Shown one piece after another: positions 54,686 to 63,805 of a stretch of DNA of 64,000 nt (position 1 is the first letter of the stretch; every line of letters starts with the position of its first letter). The notes below the pieces were generated by a model. That model had not been told where the DNA came from, did not search any database, and worked only from the letters and a program-made list of their open reading frames with translations. A program made the translations under genes and the position numbers. Source of the stretch: Marinomonas spartinae (lineage in GTDB: Bacteria; Pseudomonadota; Gammaproteobacteria; Pseudomonadales; Marinomonadaceae); NCBI RefSeq assembly GCF_016461715.1, contig NZ_JAEMUI010000012.1:1-64000 (forward strand), given 5' to 3'.

Positions 54686-54852
54686 TTCTATTGGTTCCAA
54701 GCTTGTTCTGTGATTGTACATGTTTGGGTGTAGATGCCAACTTGCGTAACATAGTGGTGAAAGTCTATGTTCTCCGCTATTTCTGCGGGATAACGAATGA
54801 AAAGCACCTTTGCTAACTCCCAAGCGGTAAACTTCTGATCGGGGATTATCTC
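54686..54852 (-). pseudogene. Remnant of an unknown gene between hsdS and the nuclease gene
   Basis: A 55-codon open frame without a start codon, ending in TAG at 54686-54688. It gives a protein-like sequence containing KFTAWELAKVLFIRYPAEIA and HHYVTQVGIYTQTCTITEQ. The composition looks like real coding sequence rather than noise, but I do not recognise the family. It is probably the C-terminal end of a gene lost when the nuclease gene entered the operon. Confidence 0.4.
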
Positions 54853-54885
54853 TTAAGATTTTAATAATTATCTTAACTCGGGTGT

Positions 54886-56199
54886 TTATGGTGATACCTC
54901 AGTCAAATCTTGGGCTTGGTCTAATGAAAGTTCACCGGATAATAATTTAGGTAGTAGGGTGTCTCGTAGTTCATCTAATTGTTTCTTTTCCTCTTTTAAC
55001 GACTTTTGGAGCTTGATGAGAGGCATTACCTGAGCTACAAACACTTCTTGAACATCGTTAGGCGCGATACAAAACTCGAGATTAGAGATAGCCTTAAAAG
55101 TAATTTGCGGAAACGTACCAGAGCGAGAGTCAGCTATTACATTAAATTCATCAATGGTGTTTTGACGAGTCAAAATCATATATAACAACCGAGGGTGGAT
55201 TTTTTCGTTTGTCTGAATAACCATGAACTTAGTTGATACAACATAATCACTTACATTGGAATCGACATAAGCATATCGCTTGTTCTTTGGTCTAATCTCA
55301 CTGTAGAGAATATCTCCCTCCTTGATAGCTTTTTTTGCTTGCCCAGGTAGCTCTTCAACAGAAGAATAGTCATTGTGTAGAAAATCTCCTTCCAAAACAT
55401 CCCCAGTATTTACGAAAATGACTTTAGTAACATTTTTCAAATTATATGATTGAGAATGATTTTTACAGATGTCTGATAGTTTCCTAACAGCCCACCCCTC
55501 CGGTATCAGCCCTAGTTCACTCTCAACAAACTTATCTGGAAAAAGCGCTGCTGTTGCTTCGTCCATACCGACTGGCTGCTGACCGTTTATCTTGGCTTTG
55601 ACGGGATCAAAATCGACAAACCATGATTTAAAAATGGCTTGCGCCATTTCTTCTAGGGTTTGGTTTGTTTGCAGGTTTGATTGAATTTTCGAATCAAATG
55701 ATGAAAGTATATTTGCTATTTTTCGTTGTATTGCTAAGTTGGGTAAAGGTATAGGGAGCCCCTTCACAGTTGGAATATTTGTATATCCTTGTACTGAACC
55801 AGAATTATGATTAGCATGAATATCTCTAAACTGCCTGCTTCTCATGACATAAAACAAATATTTTGAATCAAGTAATTCGGGATCTGGTCTTAGAATTCCT
55901 ATCGAACTTGAAAATCCAAAGTGATCTGATTTTTTATAAAGATACGTATTGCCAAATGAACCGATAATTCCAAACAGCACATCTCCTGCTTGTGGGCGAC
56001 GTGTAGCCCTACTAGCTACTGGAAAAAGCTTTCCAAAAGACTCTTCTGATATAAAATCCAATTTGTCTAATTTGAGCACACCTTCGCCAATGTTTTTAGA
56101 TGTGAGGTACGGAATTCCAGACTCTACTCTTTGAACTTTAGCGTGAGCCCCATCACCGACAGAACATACTTCACCTAAAGTTTTAGTCTCAAAGCTCAT
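54886..56199 (-). CDS. hsdS: Type I restriction specificity subunit S (HsdS)
   Basis: A 437-residue specificity subunit with two target-recognition domains. The first is at about 1-150. It is followed by the conserved central helix (NLAIQRKIANILSSFDSKIQ and QTLEEMAQAIFKSWFVDFDP). The second spans about 225-380, with the closing helix KQLDELRDTLLPKLLSGELS. It sets the DNA site read by both HsdM and HsdR. The start overlaps the hsdM end by 11 bases. The recognition sequence cannot be read from the protein. Confidence 0.93.
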   Translation of the reverse strand: MSFETKTLGEVCSVGDGAHAKVQRVESGIPYLTSKNIGEGVLKLDKLDFISEESFGKLFPVASRATRRPQAGDVLFGIIGSFGNTYLYKKSDHFGFSSSIGILRPDPELLDSKYLFYVMRSRQFRDIHANHNSGSVQGYTNIPTVKGLPIPLPNLAIQRKIANILSSFDSKIQSNLQTNQTLEEMAQAIFKSWFVDFDPVKAKINGQQPVGMDEATAALFPDKFVESELGLIPEGWAVRKLSDICKNHSQSYNLKNVTKVIFVNTGDVLEGDFLHNDYSSVEELPGQAKKAIKEGDILYSEIRPKNKRYAYVDSNVSDYVVSTKFMVIQTNEKIHPRLLYMILTRQNTIDEFNVIADSRSGTFPQITFKAISNLEFCIAPNDVQEVFVAQVMPLIKLQKSLKEEKKQLDELRDTLLPKLLSGELSLDQAQDLTEVSP

Positions 56200-57934
56200 A
56201 ACCCAACCCCGCTAGGTTCTTTTTAATCTCCGCTTCTAGTTTGGCGGATTCGGCAAATTGTTCGCTGAGTTTTTGCGTTAGGTCGGCCATTTTCTCTGCA
56301 AAGGGAATGCCGTCATCTTCCACATTCGCAGCGCCCACATAGCGGCCTGGCGTTAGGACGTAATCGTGTTTTTGGATGTCGGCTAGGGTAGCGGATTTAC
56401 AGAAACCAGCGATATCGGAATAGGGCGTAAGGTCGCTTCCCTCGTCGCTTATTGCTCCTGCATTTTCAATATTTCCACCATCCTTGGTGGTCTTCCAAGC
56501 GTGGAAAGTATCGGCGACTTTGCGAATGTCGTCCCAAGTAAAGTCGCGTAGTACGCGGTCTTTCATATAACCAAGGTTACGAGCGTCGATAAATAAGATC
56601 TCTTCCGAGCGGTCACGTAGTTTGCGTCCGGCTTTGTCGGTACGCATGCCTTTGTTTTTGGTGAGGAACCAAATACAAGCGGGGATTTGTGTGTTGGTAA
56701 AGAGCTGGCCGGGTAGGGCGACCATACACTCCACAAGATCATTTTCGATCAGCGCTTTACGAATCTCCCCTTCGTTATTGGTGGTGGAACTCATCGAGCC
56801 ATTGGCAAGCAATAGGGCTTGGGAGCCATCCGCCGCAAGGTGATGCAGCATATGTTGTAGCCAGGCGAAGTTGGCGTTACCGGCGGGTGGTGTGCCATAT
56901 TTCCAGCGTGGGTCGTTATCGTCTACGCCCGTGTTCCATTCCTTCATATTGAAGGGCGGATTCGCCATGATAAAGTCAGCACGTAAATCGGGGTGCTGAT
57001 CATTGGTATAGGTACTGGCTGGCTCTTTACCGAAGTCATAGTCTAAGCCACGAATCGCCATGTTCATGGCCGCCAGTTGCCAAGTGGTGTAGTTGTACTC
57101 TTGGCCATAGATGGAAATTTTCTGCTTTTGTGTGATCGGGTCGATATCGTATTGATTGGCATAACGTTCGATAAACTTTTCCGATTGCACAAAGAAACCA
57201 CCAGAACCCATGGCAGGGTCGTAGACGCGACCTTCGAAGGGCTCGATCATTTCTACAATTAAGCTAACAATAGACGCAGGCGTATAGAACTGACCGCCTT
57301 TTTTACCTTCTGCTAGAGCAAATTGACCGAGGAAGTACTCGTAGATATGGCCTAGGATATCTTTGCTGTTGAGCGATTTGTGGTTAAACGGAATGGTGGC
57401 TATCAGGTTGATCAGCTCGTTAAGCTTGGCTTGATCAATTCGCAGCTGAGCGTAATGTTTGTTCAGCACTCCTTTGAGCTTTTTGTTTTCGCGCTCAATG
57501 CCTTCTAATGCGCTGTCTATTAAGTGACCGACTGAGGTGATTTTTTTGGTTTTACCGTCGATTTCTAGATCCGCACCACCGATCACCACTGGGCCATTAT
57601 CTTGAAGGAACGACCAACGCGACTCGGTCGGTAGCCAAAAGACGTTTTTCTCGATGTAGTAGTCCCGCTGCTCTAGCTCGATGGCGATTTCTTCGGCCAA
57701 TTCTTCCGCGCTAAAGCCTTCTGGGTCTAAATAGTATTCGTGTTCTGGGTTGGCAAGGTCGGCTTTGATCTCTTCCTGACGAATGGTAAAGGCATCAGAC
57801 ACGTATTTAACGAATATCAGTCCAAGTACGGCGTGTTTATATTGTGAAGCATCTAGTGAAGCACGCAATTTGTCGGCGGCGTTCCAGAGTTTTTTCTCTA
57901 ACTCTTTTAAGTATTCCTGTTCTTGGTTGTTCAT
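56189..57934 (-). CDS. hsdM: Type I DNA methyltransferase subunit M (HsdM)
   Basis: A 581-residue N6-adenine methyltransferase. HsdM_N helices come first (LWNAADKLRASLDASQYKHA), then the SAM-binding motif I DPAMGSGGFFVQ (about 241-252) and catalytic motif IV ANPPF (about 315). It protects the host sites and forms M2S with HsdS. It is the first hsd gene of the unit, 50 bp downstream of fic. A GxG-like and Tyr-rich C-terminus reads through to ENLAGLGYEL-type end. Confidence 0.95.
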   Translation of the reverse strand: MNNQEQEYLKELEKKLWNAADKLRASLDASQYKHAVLGLIFVKYVSDAFTIRQEEIKADLANPEHEYYLDPEGFSAEELAEEIAIELEQRDYYIEKNVFWLPTESRWSFLQDNGPVVIGGADLEIDGKTKKITSVGHLIDSALEGIERENKKLKGVLNKHYAQLRIDQAKLNELINLIATIPFNHKSLNSKDILGHIYEYFLGQFALAEGKKGGQFYTPASIVSLIVEMIEPFEGRVYDPAMGSGGFFVQSEKFIERYANQYDIDPITQKQKISIYGQEYNYTTWQLAAMNMAIRGLDYDFGKEPASTYTNDQHPDLRADFIMANPPFNMKEWNTGVDDNDPRWKYGTPPAGNANFAWLQHMLHHLAADGSQALLLANGSMSSTTNNEGEIRKALIENDLVECMVALPGQLFTNTQIPACIWFLTKNKGMRTDKAGRKLRDRSEEILFIDARNLGYMKDRVLRDFTWDDIRKVADTFHAWKTTKDGGNIENAGAISDEGSDLTPYSDIAGFCKSATLADIQKHDYVLTPGRYVGAANVEDDGIPFAEKMADLTQKLSEQFAESAKLEAEIKKNLAGLGYEL

Positions 57935-57984
57935 ATAGGTCTTCTAATAAGTGCGTGATAATTTAAATGTCAAAAATTCTGATG

Positions 57985-58605
57985 CTATAGCTCTTCGGTC
58001 TTAAACTCGCTGTAGCCTTCGTAGTAGTAACTTACGTCTATACCTTTCATAAATAACGCACGGTCGTGGATTTTGTCGGTTAGGGCTTGTTTGAGTAATA
58101 CTTTAATTTCAACGTCTTTGACGACGCTGCGCTGCATGGAAGAAAGGTAGTCGTCTTTATCGACGGCATTCCAGTCGATGACCTGTTGGATTTCTTTTTT
58201 GAGTATAAGATCAAGCCAGATGCGGGTGGCGCGGCCATTGCCTTCTCGAAATGGGTGGGCGATGTTCATTTCGACGTATTTTTCGATGATCTCATCGAAA
58301 TTGTTCTGAGGCATGGCGTCGATGTGTTTGAGTGATGGCTCTAAATACATAAGAGGAGCAAATCGGCTTATATTTTGAAGATCAGCCCCTTTGGCAATAT
58401 TAACCTCGCGAATTTTACCCGCAAAGTGGTAGATATCCTCAAACAAGTAGGCATGGATATAGGCGAGGCCTTTAAAGGTGCCGATCTCAATTTTTTCTAT
58501 GTCATTGGAGTCAAATAGCTGCTTGGCTTTTTGCTTACTGATTTTTTCCTCTGCTTTCGAGAGTTCTATTTGGTCAGTAATATTGAGTTTATTGTCCAAT
58601 AGCAT
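57985..58605 (-). CDS. Fic/DOC family protein
   Basis: A 206-residue Fic-domain protein. The active-site motif HPFREGNGRATR (about residue 117-128) matches HPFx(D/E)GNGRxxR completely, so AMP transfer to a target protein is plausible. The N-terminal part (KGLAYIHAYLFEDIYHFAGK) is the family's usual flap region. No clear inhibitory motif (S/T)xxxE(G/N) is visible, so an inhibitor may be another protein or lie outside my reading. Fic genes often lie in type I restriction loci, though their role there is not established. Its stop is 50 bp before hsdM. Confidence 0.88.
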   Translation of the reverse strand: MLLDNKLNITDQIELSKAEEKISKQKAKQLFDSNDIEKIEIGTFKGLAYIHAYLFEDIYHFAGKIREVNIAKGADLQNISRFAPLMYLEPSLKHIDAMPQNNFDEIIEKYVEMNIAHPFREGNGRATRIWLDLILKKEIQQVIDWNAVDKDDYLSSMQRSVVKDVEIKVLLKQALTDKIHDRALFMKGIDVSYYYEGYSEFKTEEL

Positions 58606-58643
58606 CTTGAGTGCCCTTAATCTTATACTGTTGCAATGACGGT

Positions 58644-59567
58644 TTAAACTTGGTCAAAAAATTCTTCGTCTATCTTTTTGATCTGTAAGGTCTGTTCGTT
58701 TCGACTGCCGATATTGTAACGCAACATAAGCTTAGCGAGTTCATTTCCATTGATTAAAACAATGCGTGTATTCAGGCGTTGGGCGGTTTCTACGGCAGAG
58801 GTGGTAAAGTCTGAAGTGGTGATAAAAATACCTTTCTGAGCATTTTTTAGGTTGAGTGCGCCGAAGAAGTCGCGAATGTCGCCAGAGCTGATGTTATTGC
58901 CTTGTTTATAACGTTTGGCTTGGATATAGATTTGATCTACGCCGAGCGGGTCTTGGTTGATAACACCGTCTACGCCATTGTCTCCTGACTTGCCCAACGC
59001 GTGGGCTGTGCCTTCTTCTGTGCCGCCGTAACCCATGGCAATAAGTAGATCGATAAGCAGTTGTTCAAAGAAAGCCGGCGTGACGTTACGAGTACGCTCT
59101 AGAATGTCTTGGGCGAGGGCATCGTTGATGGTTTTGTAGGCATTACGCAATACTTCGTCGGGGGTGTCGTTTGTTTCGACGTTTTGTTGTTCTAGTGGTG
59201 TGGCATCGTTTGTTTTTGCACTGGTGCTTGTGAAGTCGATGAATTCTTCAAACTGTTTTAAATATTGGGTATTAATCTCTACGTTTGGGTCACTTAGGGC
59301 GTTTAATCCGCGTTGAGTAATTTGAAAATGGGCGCGGCGTGGGCTGTCGATTAAACCGGCTTTGCTCAGATAGGTGCGAGCCCAACCCACACGGTTGTCG
59401 ATGATGGGTTGTTTGCCGCTGGGCAAAGGCTCAAAGCGTTCCGCTTCTGAAAGTTGGAAATGATCACTAATGGCCGTAATGATGTCTCTTAATTTTACTT
59501 CCGCATCCGATGCATTGTTGACGGCTTCCAAAAAAGGCCTCATGCAGTCTTGGTAGTTAGGGATCAT
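58644..59567 (-). CDS. mrr: Mrr-type restriction endonuclease
   Basis: A 307-residue protein with an N-terminal winged-helix Mrr_N domain (about 1-95, with WARTYLSKAGLIDSPRRAHF) and a C-terminal Mrr catalytic domain. The nuclease site is GDNGVDGVI followed by YIQAKRYKQGN (D, QxK type), and IFITTSDFTTSAVETAQRL follows. Mrr enzymes cut modified DNA. The ATG at 59567 with AAGGAAG upstream is preferred to a TTG at 59588. It is the first gene of the defence cluster, 38 bp upstream of fic. Confidence 0.9.
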   Translation of the reverse strand: MIPNYQDCMRPFLEAVNNASDAEVKLRDIITAISDHFQLSEAERFEPLPSGKQPIIDNRVGWARTYLSKAGLIDSPRRAHFQITQRGLNALSDPNVEINTQYLKQFEEFIDFTSTSAKTNDATPLEQQNVETNDTPDEVLRNAYKTINDALAQDILERTRNVTPAFFEQLLIDLLIAMGYGGTEEGTAHALGKSGDNGVDGVINQDPLGVDQIYIQAKRYKQGNNISSGDIRDFFGALNLKNAQKGIFITTSDFTTSAVETAQRLNTRIVLINGNELAKLMLRYNIGSRNEQTLQIKKIDEEFFDQV

Positions 59568-59571
59568 GCTC

Positions 59572-59750
59572 TTCCTTAATGCTGGCAAACTTTTGTTTAT
59601 TCTACCGTAAAGTGCTCTTAGGCTTCATTTTTATTTTTGGATAAGATGTGGTGCTTGAGGAGGGAGCTTGCTATTGGCTTTCTCTGTTTTCCTTATTGCT
59701 GGCAAATTTTATACGGTTTACAGTAAAATGCTCCTCAAATTCATTTCTTA
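59572..59750. repeat. Imperfect direct repeat upstream of mrr
   Basis: The segment 59572-59633 (TTCCTTAATGCTGGCAAAC at its start) recurs imperfectly at 59690-59750 (TTCCTTATTGCTGGCAAAT), about 118 bp away, with matching TACCGTAAAGTGCTC and TACAGTAAAATGCTC. Roughly three quarters of the bases agree. The first copy contains the mrr ribosome site. It may mark the right edge of the defence cluster. Confidence 0.6.
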
Positions 59751-59839
59751 GTGGGTGGCTTTTCGACGGAACGGTAAGGTCTCTTATTTTCGTTGTTGGC
59801 GTTTTCGGGCGCTTTGTATTTGGCTAAAAGGTAAACAGT

Positions 59840-60295
59840 ATGAAGAAGTCTTATTTTCGCCGTAGTGTGGTGGTTGGTGTTTTCTCGGTAGCGGTTTTGG
59901 GTATGTCTGGTTGTGCGCAGATGGGTTCTAAAGAGGCGTCTGCGGCGCCTACTATAGCGTGTACAGTGGGCGATCAAATGCAGCAGACAACCTTGTATTT
60001 TGGTATGAGTCGTCCTGCGGGCGGGGTGGTTACTGAGGCTCAGTGGCAAGGGTTTGTTGATAAAGAAGTCACACCGCGTTTTCGTGATGGTTTAACGGTG
60101 TTTGCAGCGAAAGGTCAATGGTTGGGAAATGACGGTAAGGTGGCGAAAGAAGACAGTCGTGCGCTGATGTTGATTTATCCTACCAATGACAAAGCCAGCA
60201 ATGAAAAGATTGAAGCGCTGCGCAATTTGTACAGAAAGGAATTTCAACAAGAGTCTGTGATGCGTGTGGATTCACCTGAGTGTGTGTCTTTTTAA
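59840..60295 (+). CDS. DUF3574 lipoprotein
   Basis: A 151-residue predicted lipoprotein. The signal peptide ends in the lipobox LGMSGC (Cys25). The mature part shows TTLYFGMSRPAGGVVTEAQW and FVDKEVTPRFRDGLTVF, which match the DUF3574 family. It should sit in the outer or inner membrane facing the periplasm. The function is unknown. It stands alone between the defence cluster and the nucleoside transporter, with its own start region. Confidence 0.82.
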   Translation: MKKSYFRRSVVVGVFSVAVLGMSGCAQMGSKEASAAPTIACTVGDQMQQTTLYFGMSRPAGGVVTEAQWQGFVDKEVTPRFRDGLTVFAAKGQWLGNDGKVAKEDSRALMLIYPTNDKASNEKIEALRNLYRKEFQQESVMRVDSPECVSF

Positions 60296-60410
60296 TCGCG
60301 TTCTCGTTCTAGTGCGTTTCTTCTAGAGTCGGGTCAGTGTCATCTGTCTTCTAGTTGGGTCTGTAATGGTAAACGCTCTGGTTATCTGTAAATATCATAA
60401 TGTATTTATC

Positions 60411-60441
60411 AAAAAAAAGAGGTCGCTTGACCTCTTTTTTT
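60411..60441. terminator. Bidirectional terminator
   Basis: AAAAAAGAGGTC pairs with GACCTCTTTTTT around a GCTT loop. It has A and T runs on both sides and lies between the convergent lipoprotein and nupC-type genes. Confidence 0.9.
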
Positions 60442-60471
60442 AATGGTTTTTTGTGTCTTTATTATGGGCAG

Positions 60472-61656
60472 TTATAAAATCGCGCCCACCACAGCAGCAG
60501 ACAACAAGCTCACCAGCGTTGCACCGTAAACAAGACGGAAGCCAAAGCGAGACACCACATTACCTTGTTCTTCACTGACACCTTTGATCGCGCCAGCCAC
60601 AATGCCGATGGATGCAAAGTTGGCAAAGGAGACTAGGAAGACAGATAGAATGCCAAGGCTACGGGGTTCAAGTTGTGTGGCAATTTTCTGAACTTCTAGC
60701 ATGGCGACAAATTCGTTGGACACCAGTTTGGTTGCCATGATGCTGCCAACTTGCAACGCATCGTGTGCAGGGATGCCGATGACCCAAGCAAGTGGGTAGA
60801 ACAGGTAGCCCATGATGTCTTGAAAGCTTAAGCCGAACAGGCTGCTAAATATTGCGTTTAGTAGGGCGATTAAGGCGATAAAACCAATTAACATGGCTGC
60901 GACAATCATGGCCACACGGAAGCCCGCTAAAATGTAATCGCCAAGCATTTCAAAGAAAGTTTGCGATTCATGCATGTCGTTTAGTTCTGGTTCTGGCTCT
61001 TCGTGTGGGCGGTATGGGTTGATAATAGAAAGAATGATGAAGGTACTAAAGAGGTTAAGAATAAGTGCCAGTACCACGTATTTGGGTTCTAGCATGGTCA
61101 TATAGGCCCCTACGATGGACATGGACACAGTCGACATGGCGGTTGCAGCCATGGTGTACATGCGACGAGGTGACTGTTTGCTCAAAATGCTTTTATAGGC
61201 AATAAAGTTTTCTGATTGACCAAGCAATAATGAGCTAACGGCGTTAAAGGATTCCAGTTTCCCCATGCCATTCACTTTAGACAAAATCGTACCGATGATG
61301 CGAATAATCCAGGGCAAGATTTTAAAGTGTTGCAAAATACCAATGAGTGCCGAGATAAAGATGATAGGGCAAAGCACATTGATAAAGACAAATGCCAAAC
61401 CTTGTTTGTTCATATTGCCAAAGACAAAGTCGGTGCCTTCTCCGGCAAATTTCATCAATTTCTCAAACGCTGTGGCAACGCTTTGAATAGAGGCTAAGCC
61501 GTATGATGAGTTGAGCAGAAACCAAGTAATGGCAAGCTCAATAATAATCATGAGGGCGATGTATTGAAAACGGATCTTTTTGCGGTCGTAACTGACTAAT
61601 GCGGCTAAAGCAAAGATAACCAGCAACGCAAAGATAAAATGAAGTATCGGAAGCAT
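60472..61656 (-). CDS. NupC-type concentrative nucleoside transporter
   Basis: A 394-residue membrane protein of the CNT family that takes up nucleosides with H+ or Na+. The N-terminal helices include [20 protein letters not shown]. The conserved [16 protein letters not shown] is near residue 113, and [26 protein letters not shown] near 150-175 carries the substrate-binding helix hairpin. The C-terminal [16 protein letters not shown] is also conserved. It is a single gene with a terminator behind it. Confidence 0.9.
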   Translation of the reverse strand: MLPILHFIFALLVIFALAALVSYDRKKIRFQYIALMIIIELAITWFLLNSSYGLASIQSVATAFEKLMKFAGEGTDFVFGNMNKQGLAFVFINVLCPIIFISALIGILQHFKILPWIIRIIGTILSKVNGMGKLESFNAVSSLLLGQSENFIAYKSILSKQSPRRMYTMAATAMSTVSMSIVGAYMTMLEPKYVVLALILNLFSTFIILSIINPYRPHEEPEPELNDMHESQTFFEMLGDYILAGFRVAMIVAAMLIGFIALIALLNAIFSSLFGLSFQDIMGYLFYPLAWVIGIPAHDALQVGSIMATKLVSNEFVAMLEVQKIATQLEPRSLGILSVFLVSFANFASIGIVAGAIKGVSEEQGNVVSRFGFRLVYGATLVSLLSAAVVGAIL

Positions 61657-61781
61657 AGTCTTTCCACTGATAATTTATGAAACCCAAGCACATTCGCTAA
61701 TACGGAATATAGGATAATCCTGTCTTAGTGGTTGCTTGGCATGTTACTGGCATTAGGGGGAGTGCCATTTAAAAAATCTAC

Positions 61782-61920
61782 GAGACTTTTGCACGACGAC
61801 TGCGCTTGCAAATACTTTGTTAAAAACAGACTCAAAATGCCCATTTATAGCGATAAACTCCGCTTTCTCGTCTGTTTTTGCCGCGTCTTGGCGTCGCTCG
61901 TGGCATCGTGCAAAGGTCTC
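61782..61920. mobile_element. MITE-like element of 139 bp
   Basis: Terminal inverted repeats of 17 bp, GAGACTTTTGCACGACG (61782-61798) and CATCGTGCAAAGGTCTC (61904-61920), differ at two positions. A second internal inverted pair (AAAAACAGAC and GTCTGTTTTT) makes the whole element fold back. It encodes nothing; the open frames across it are by-products. Its right half recurs at 13951-13998 in opposite orientation. Confidence 0.75.
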
Positions 61921-62081
61921 TCTACGTTCGTTGTTTTGCTTCCATACAACAAGAACCCTGACCTTATGGGCAGTATTATGCTTAACTTTATACTGTTTTT
62001 CCATGGTTAGAAGTGAATCGTAACGATTCCCTTTTCTATCTCAATCGATTGGTTGCTTACTCTTTCCGATAGGTGATGGCG

Positions 62082-63230
62082 CTAAGCGTGATCCATTACT
62101 TCTTTTTGAAACAAAACGACTTGGTTTCTGCCTTGTTTCTTCGCCAGATAGAGTGCGCTGTCAGCCAGCTGGTAGATGTGGCGAAAGGCTTGATCGTCAC
62201 AAGGTGTAGCTTGGCAATACAGACCAACACTAATGGTGATATGGGTGCTGGTATTGTTGATCGGAATGTTGGTTTCTTCGACGGCCTGTCGGATATCTTC
62301 ACAAATAGCGTTGGCTTTTCTTTCTGAAATATTGGTAAACAATATACAGAATTCTTCGCCACCAAGACGTGCTGCAACATGAGGCGGTGTAGTGTATTGC
62401 TTGATAATGTTGGCGATGGCCTTGAGCGCTTCGTCTCCTGCTGGATGGCCAAATAAATCGTTTACTTTTTTGAAGTGGTCCAGGTCTAAAATGGCCAAGC
62501 CAATAAAATCTGGGTTGCCTGATAGGATCTCCTGGGCTTTTTCTGCAATAAAACGTCGGTTGGGTAATTGGGTAAGGTGATCCTCATTGCTTTGTATGGT
62601 GAGTTCTTCTCTTTTGGAATACAAATGCGTAATGGCAATGCATAGGGCGAACAGGGTGCAAAGGAACGCAAAGACTAGTCCCCAAATCAGCAAGGTTAAT
62701 TTGTTTTTTAAGCGGCGTTCGATGTCTGAGTTGACCTGGATAATTGTGTGTAATTCGTTATAAGCGAAGCTCATATTGACATCAAATGTCGTTAATAAAG
62801 CGACAAGAGAGGGTTTGGTGCTTGGGTCTTTCTGGAAGCTATCAATACGTTTGGCCAATTCTGGGAGTAACCCCTTTAATGTCTGTAGTTTTTCTATATA
62901 AGGCATGTAGGTTTCTGGCTCAAATGAACTGTTGCGCATTTTTTTATCAATGATAGGAAAGCGATATTGCAACCTTAAACGAATAGCTTTCAGCTCATTG
63001 CTATCAAAATAGGGACTGTTGCTTTTTAATTGCATTAGGGCGCGTTTTAATAAGTGAGAATCTTCTTCAGCTTGCATTACGTCGATAACCAGCGCCGTAA
63101 AGTTAGAGCCCAGTAATTGGCGCGACTGTTTTTGGAAGTATGACAAGGATCCAATACATAACATTAAGAAGAAGATAAAAACCAGCCAGACAATGACGCG
63201 CATTTTTTTTGCGGAAGTGGCGATTTTCAT
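62082..63230 (-). CDS. Membrane-bound diguanylate cyclase (GGDEF)
   Basis: A 382-residue protein. A first membrane helix (VIVWLVFIFFLMLCIGSLSY) is followed by a periplasmic helical domain (about 35-180), a second helix (LLIWGLVFAFLCTLFALCIA) and a cytoplasmic GGDEF domain starting at DHLTQLPNRR. The active site is RLGGEEF, so it should make cyclic di-GMP. No RxxD inhibitory site is seen five residues before it. The start at 63230 overlaps the upstream gene stop in ATGA, which argues for joint function with the periplasmic protein next to it. Confidence 0.92.
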   Translation of the reverse strand: MKIATSAKKMRVIVWLVFIFFLMLCIGSLSYFQKQSRQLLGSNFTALVIDVMQAEEDSHLLKRALMQLKSNSPYFDSNELKAIRLRLQYRFPIIDKKMRNSSFEPETYMPYIEKLQTLKGLLPELAKRIDSFQKDPSTKPSLVALLTTFDVNMSFAYNELHTIIQVNSDIERRLKNKLTLLIWGLVFAFLCTLFALCIAITHLYSKREELTIQSNEDHLTQLPNRRFIAEKAQEILSGNPDFIGLAILDLDHFKKVNDLFGHPAGDEALKAIANIIKQYTTPPHVAARLGGEEFCILFTNISERKANAICEDIRQAVEETNIPINNTSTHITISVGLYCQATPCDDQAFRHIYQLADSALYLAKKQGRNQVVLFQKEVMDHA

Positions 63231-63793
63231 TGGGCGATTATGGTATGAAGGGCCCAAATCCAGCGGCTTTTGGATTCAGCTTGATTAACTGGGAGGTTGA
63301 GATCATAGGGGATAAGAAGCATCAATGGGCCCAGATTATCCGCTGTAATGGGAAGGTTGTTTAATCGAGTGGCTAAAAAATATTGTCGCTTTTTGCGGTT
63401 TGCTTGATCGATAAAAACTTCGTACCCGTCTAATGCGGTAAAACGCAGCCGTGGTGCATTCTCAAGATGGTATTTTGCTAACAGGTCATTCAGCCAGACA
63501 CCATAGAACTGACCAGAGGGGCCATCAAAGTGGTTCATGTTGTCCGTTTTGTATAGCGGCAAGCTTTCAATATCCGCCATGGATACAAGCGTTGTATGTT
63601 CTGGAAACCCCAGTTCTAAAATAGGGGTGGTGTCTGTCGATGGAGCTTCGTAAATCGCATGGACGGTCATGGCACCTGCACTTGGTGATGATAGCGTCAT
63701 GGTGATGGTTAAGATGGATAATAATGTGATATAAATTTTGTTTATATTGTTATTGTGAGATATGGTCTTTTGATTACAACGTACTCTGTCCAT
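63227..63793 (-). CDS. Periplasmic molybdopterin-oxidoreductase-like domain protein
   Basis: A 188-residue protein with an N-terminal signal segment (YITLLSILTITMTLSSPSAG) and a mature domain with HFDGPSGQFYGVWLNDLL and LRFTALDGYEVFID. This resembles the sulfite-oxidase/molybdopterin-binding fold reduced to its core. The usual cofactor-binding cysteine is not visible, so it may be a ligand-binding derivative. It overlaps the diguanylate cyclase by 4 bases and may act as its periplasmic sensor, which is inference from the pairing. ATG 63793 is preferred over the TTG at 63805. Confidence 0.65.
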   Translation of the reverse strand: MDRVRCNQKTISHNNNINKIYITLLSILTITMTLSSPSAGAMTVHAIYEAPSTDTTPILELGFPEHTTLVSMADIESLPLYKTDNMNHFDGPSGQFYGVWLNDLLAKYHLENAPRLRFTALDGYEVFIDQANRKKRQYFLATRLNNLPITADNLGPLMLLIPYDLNLPVNQAESKSRWIWALHTIIAQ

Positions 63794-63805
63794 GACAACC
63801 TGCAA

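Noticed and set aside
61732..62010. Open frames on both strands across the 139-bp repeat
   Set aside because: They are produced by the MITE-like element itself; the same peptide appears in the half-copy at 13.95 kb.
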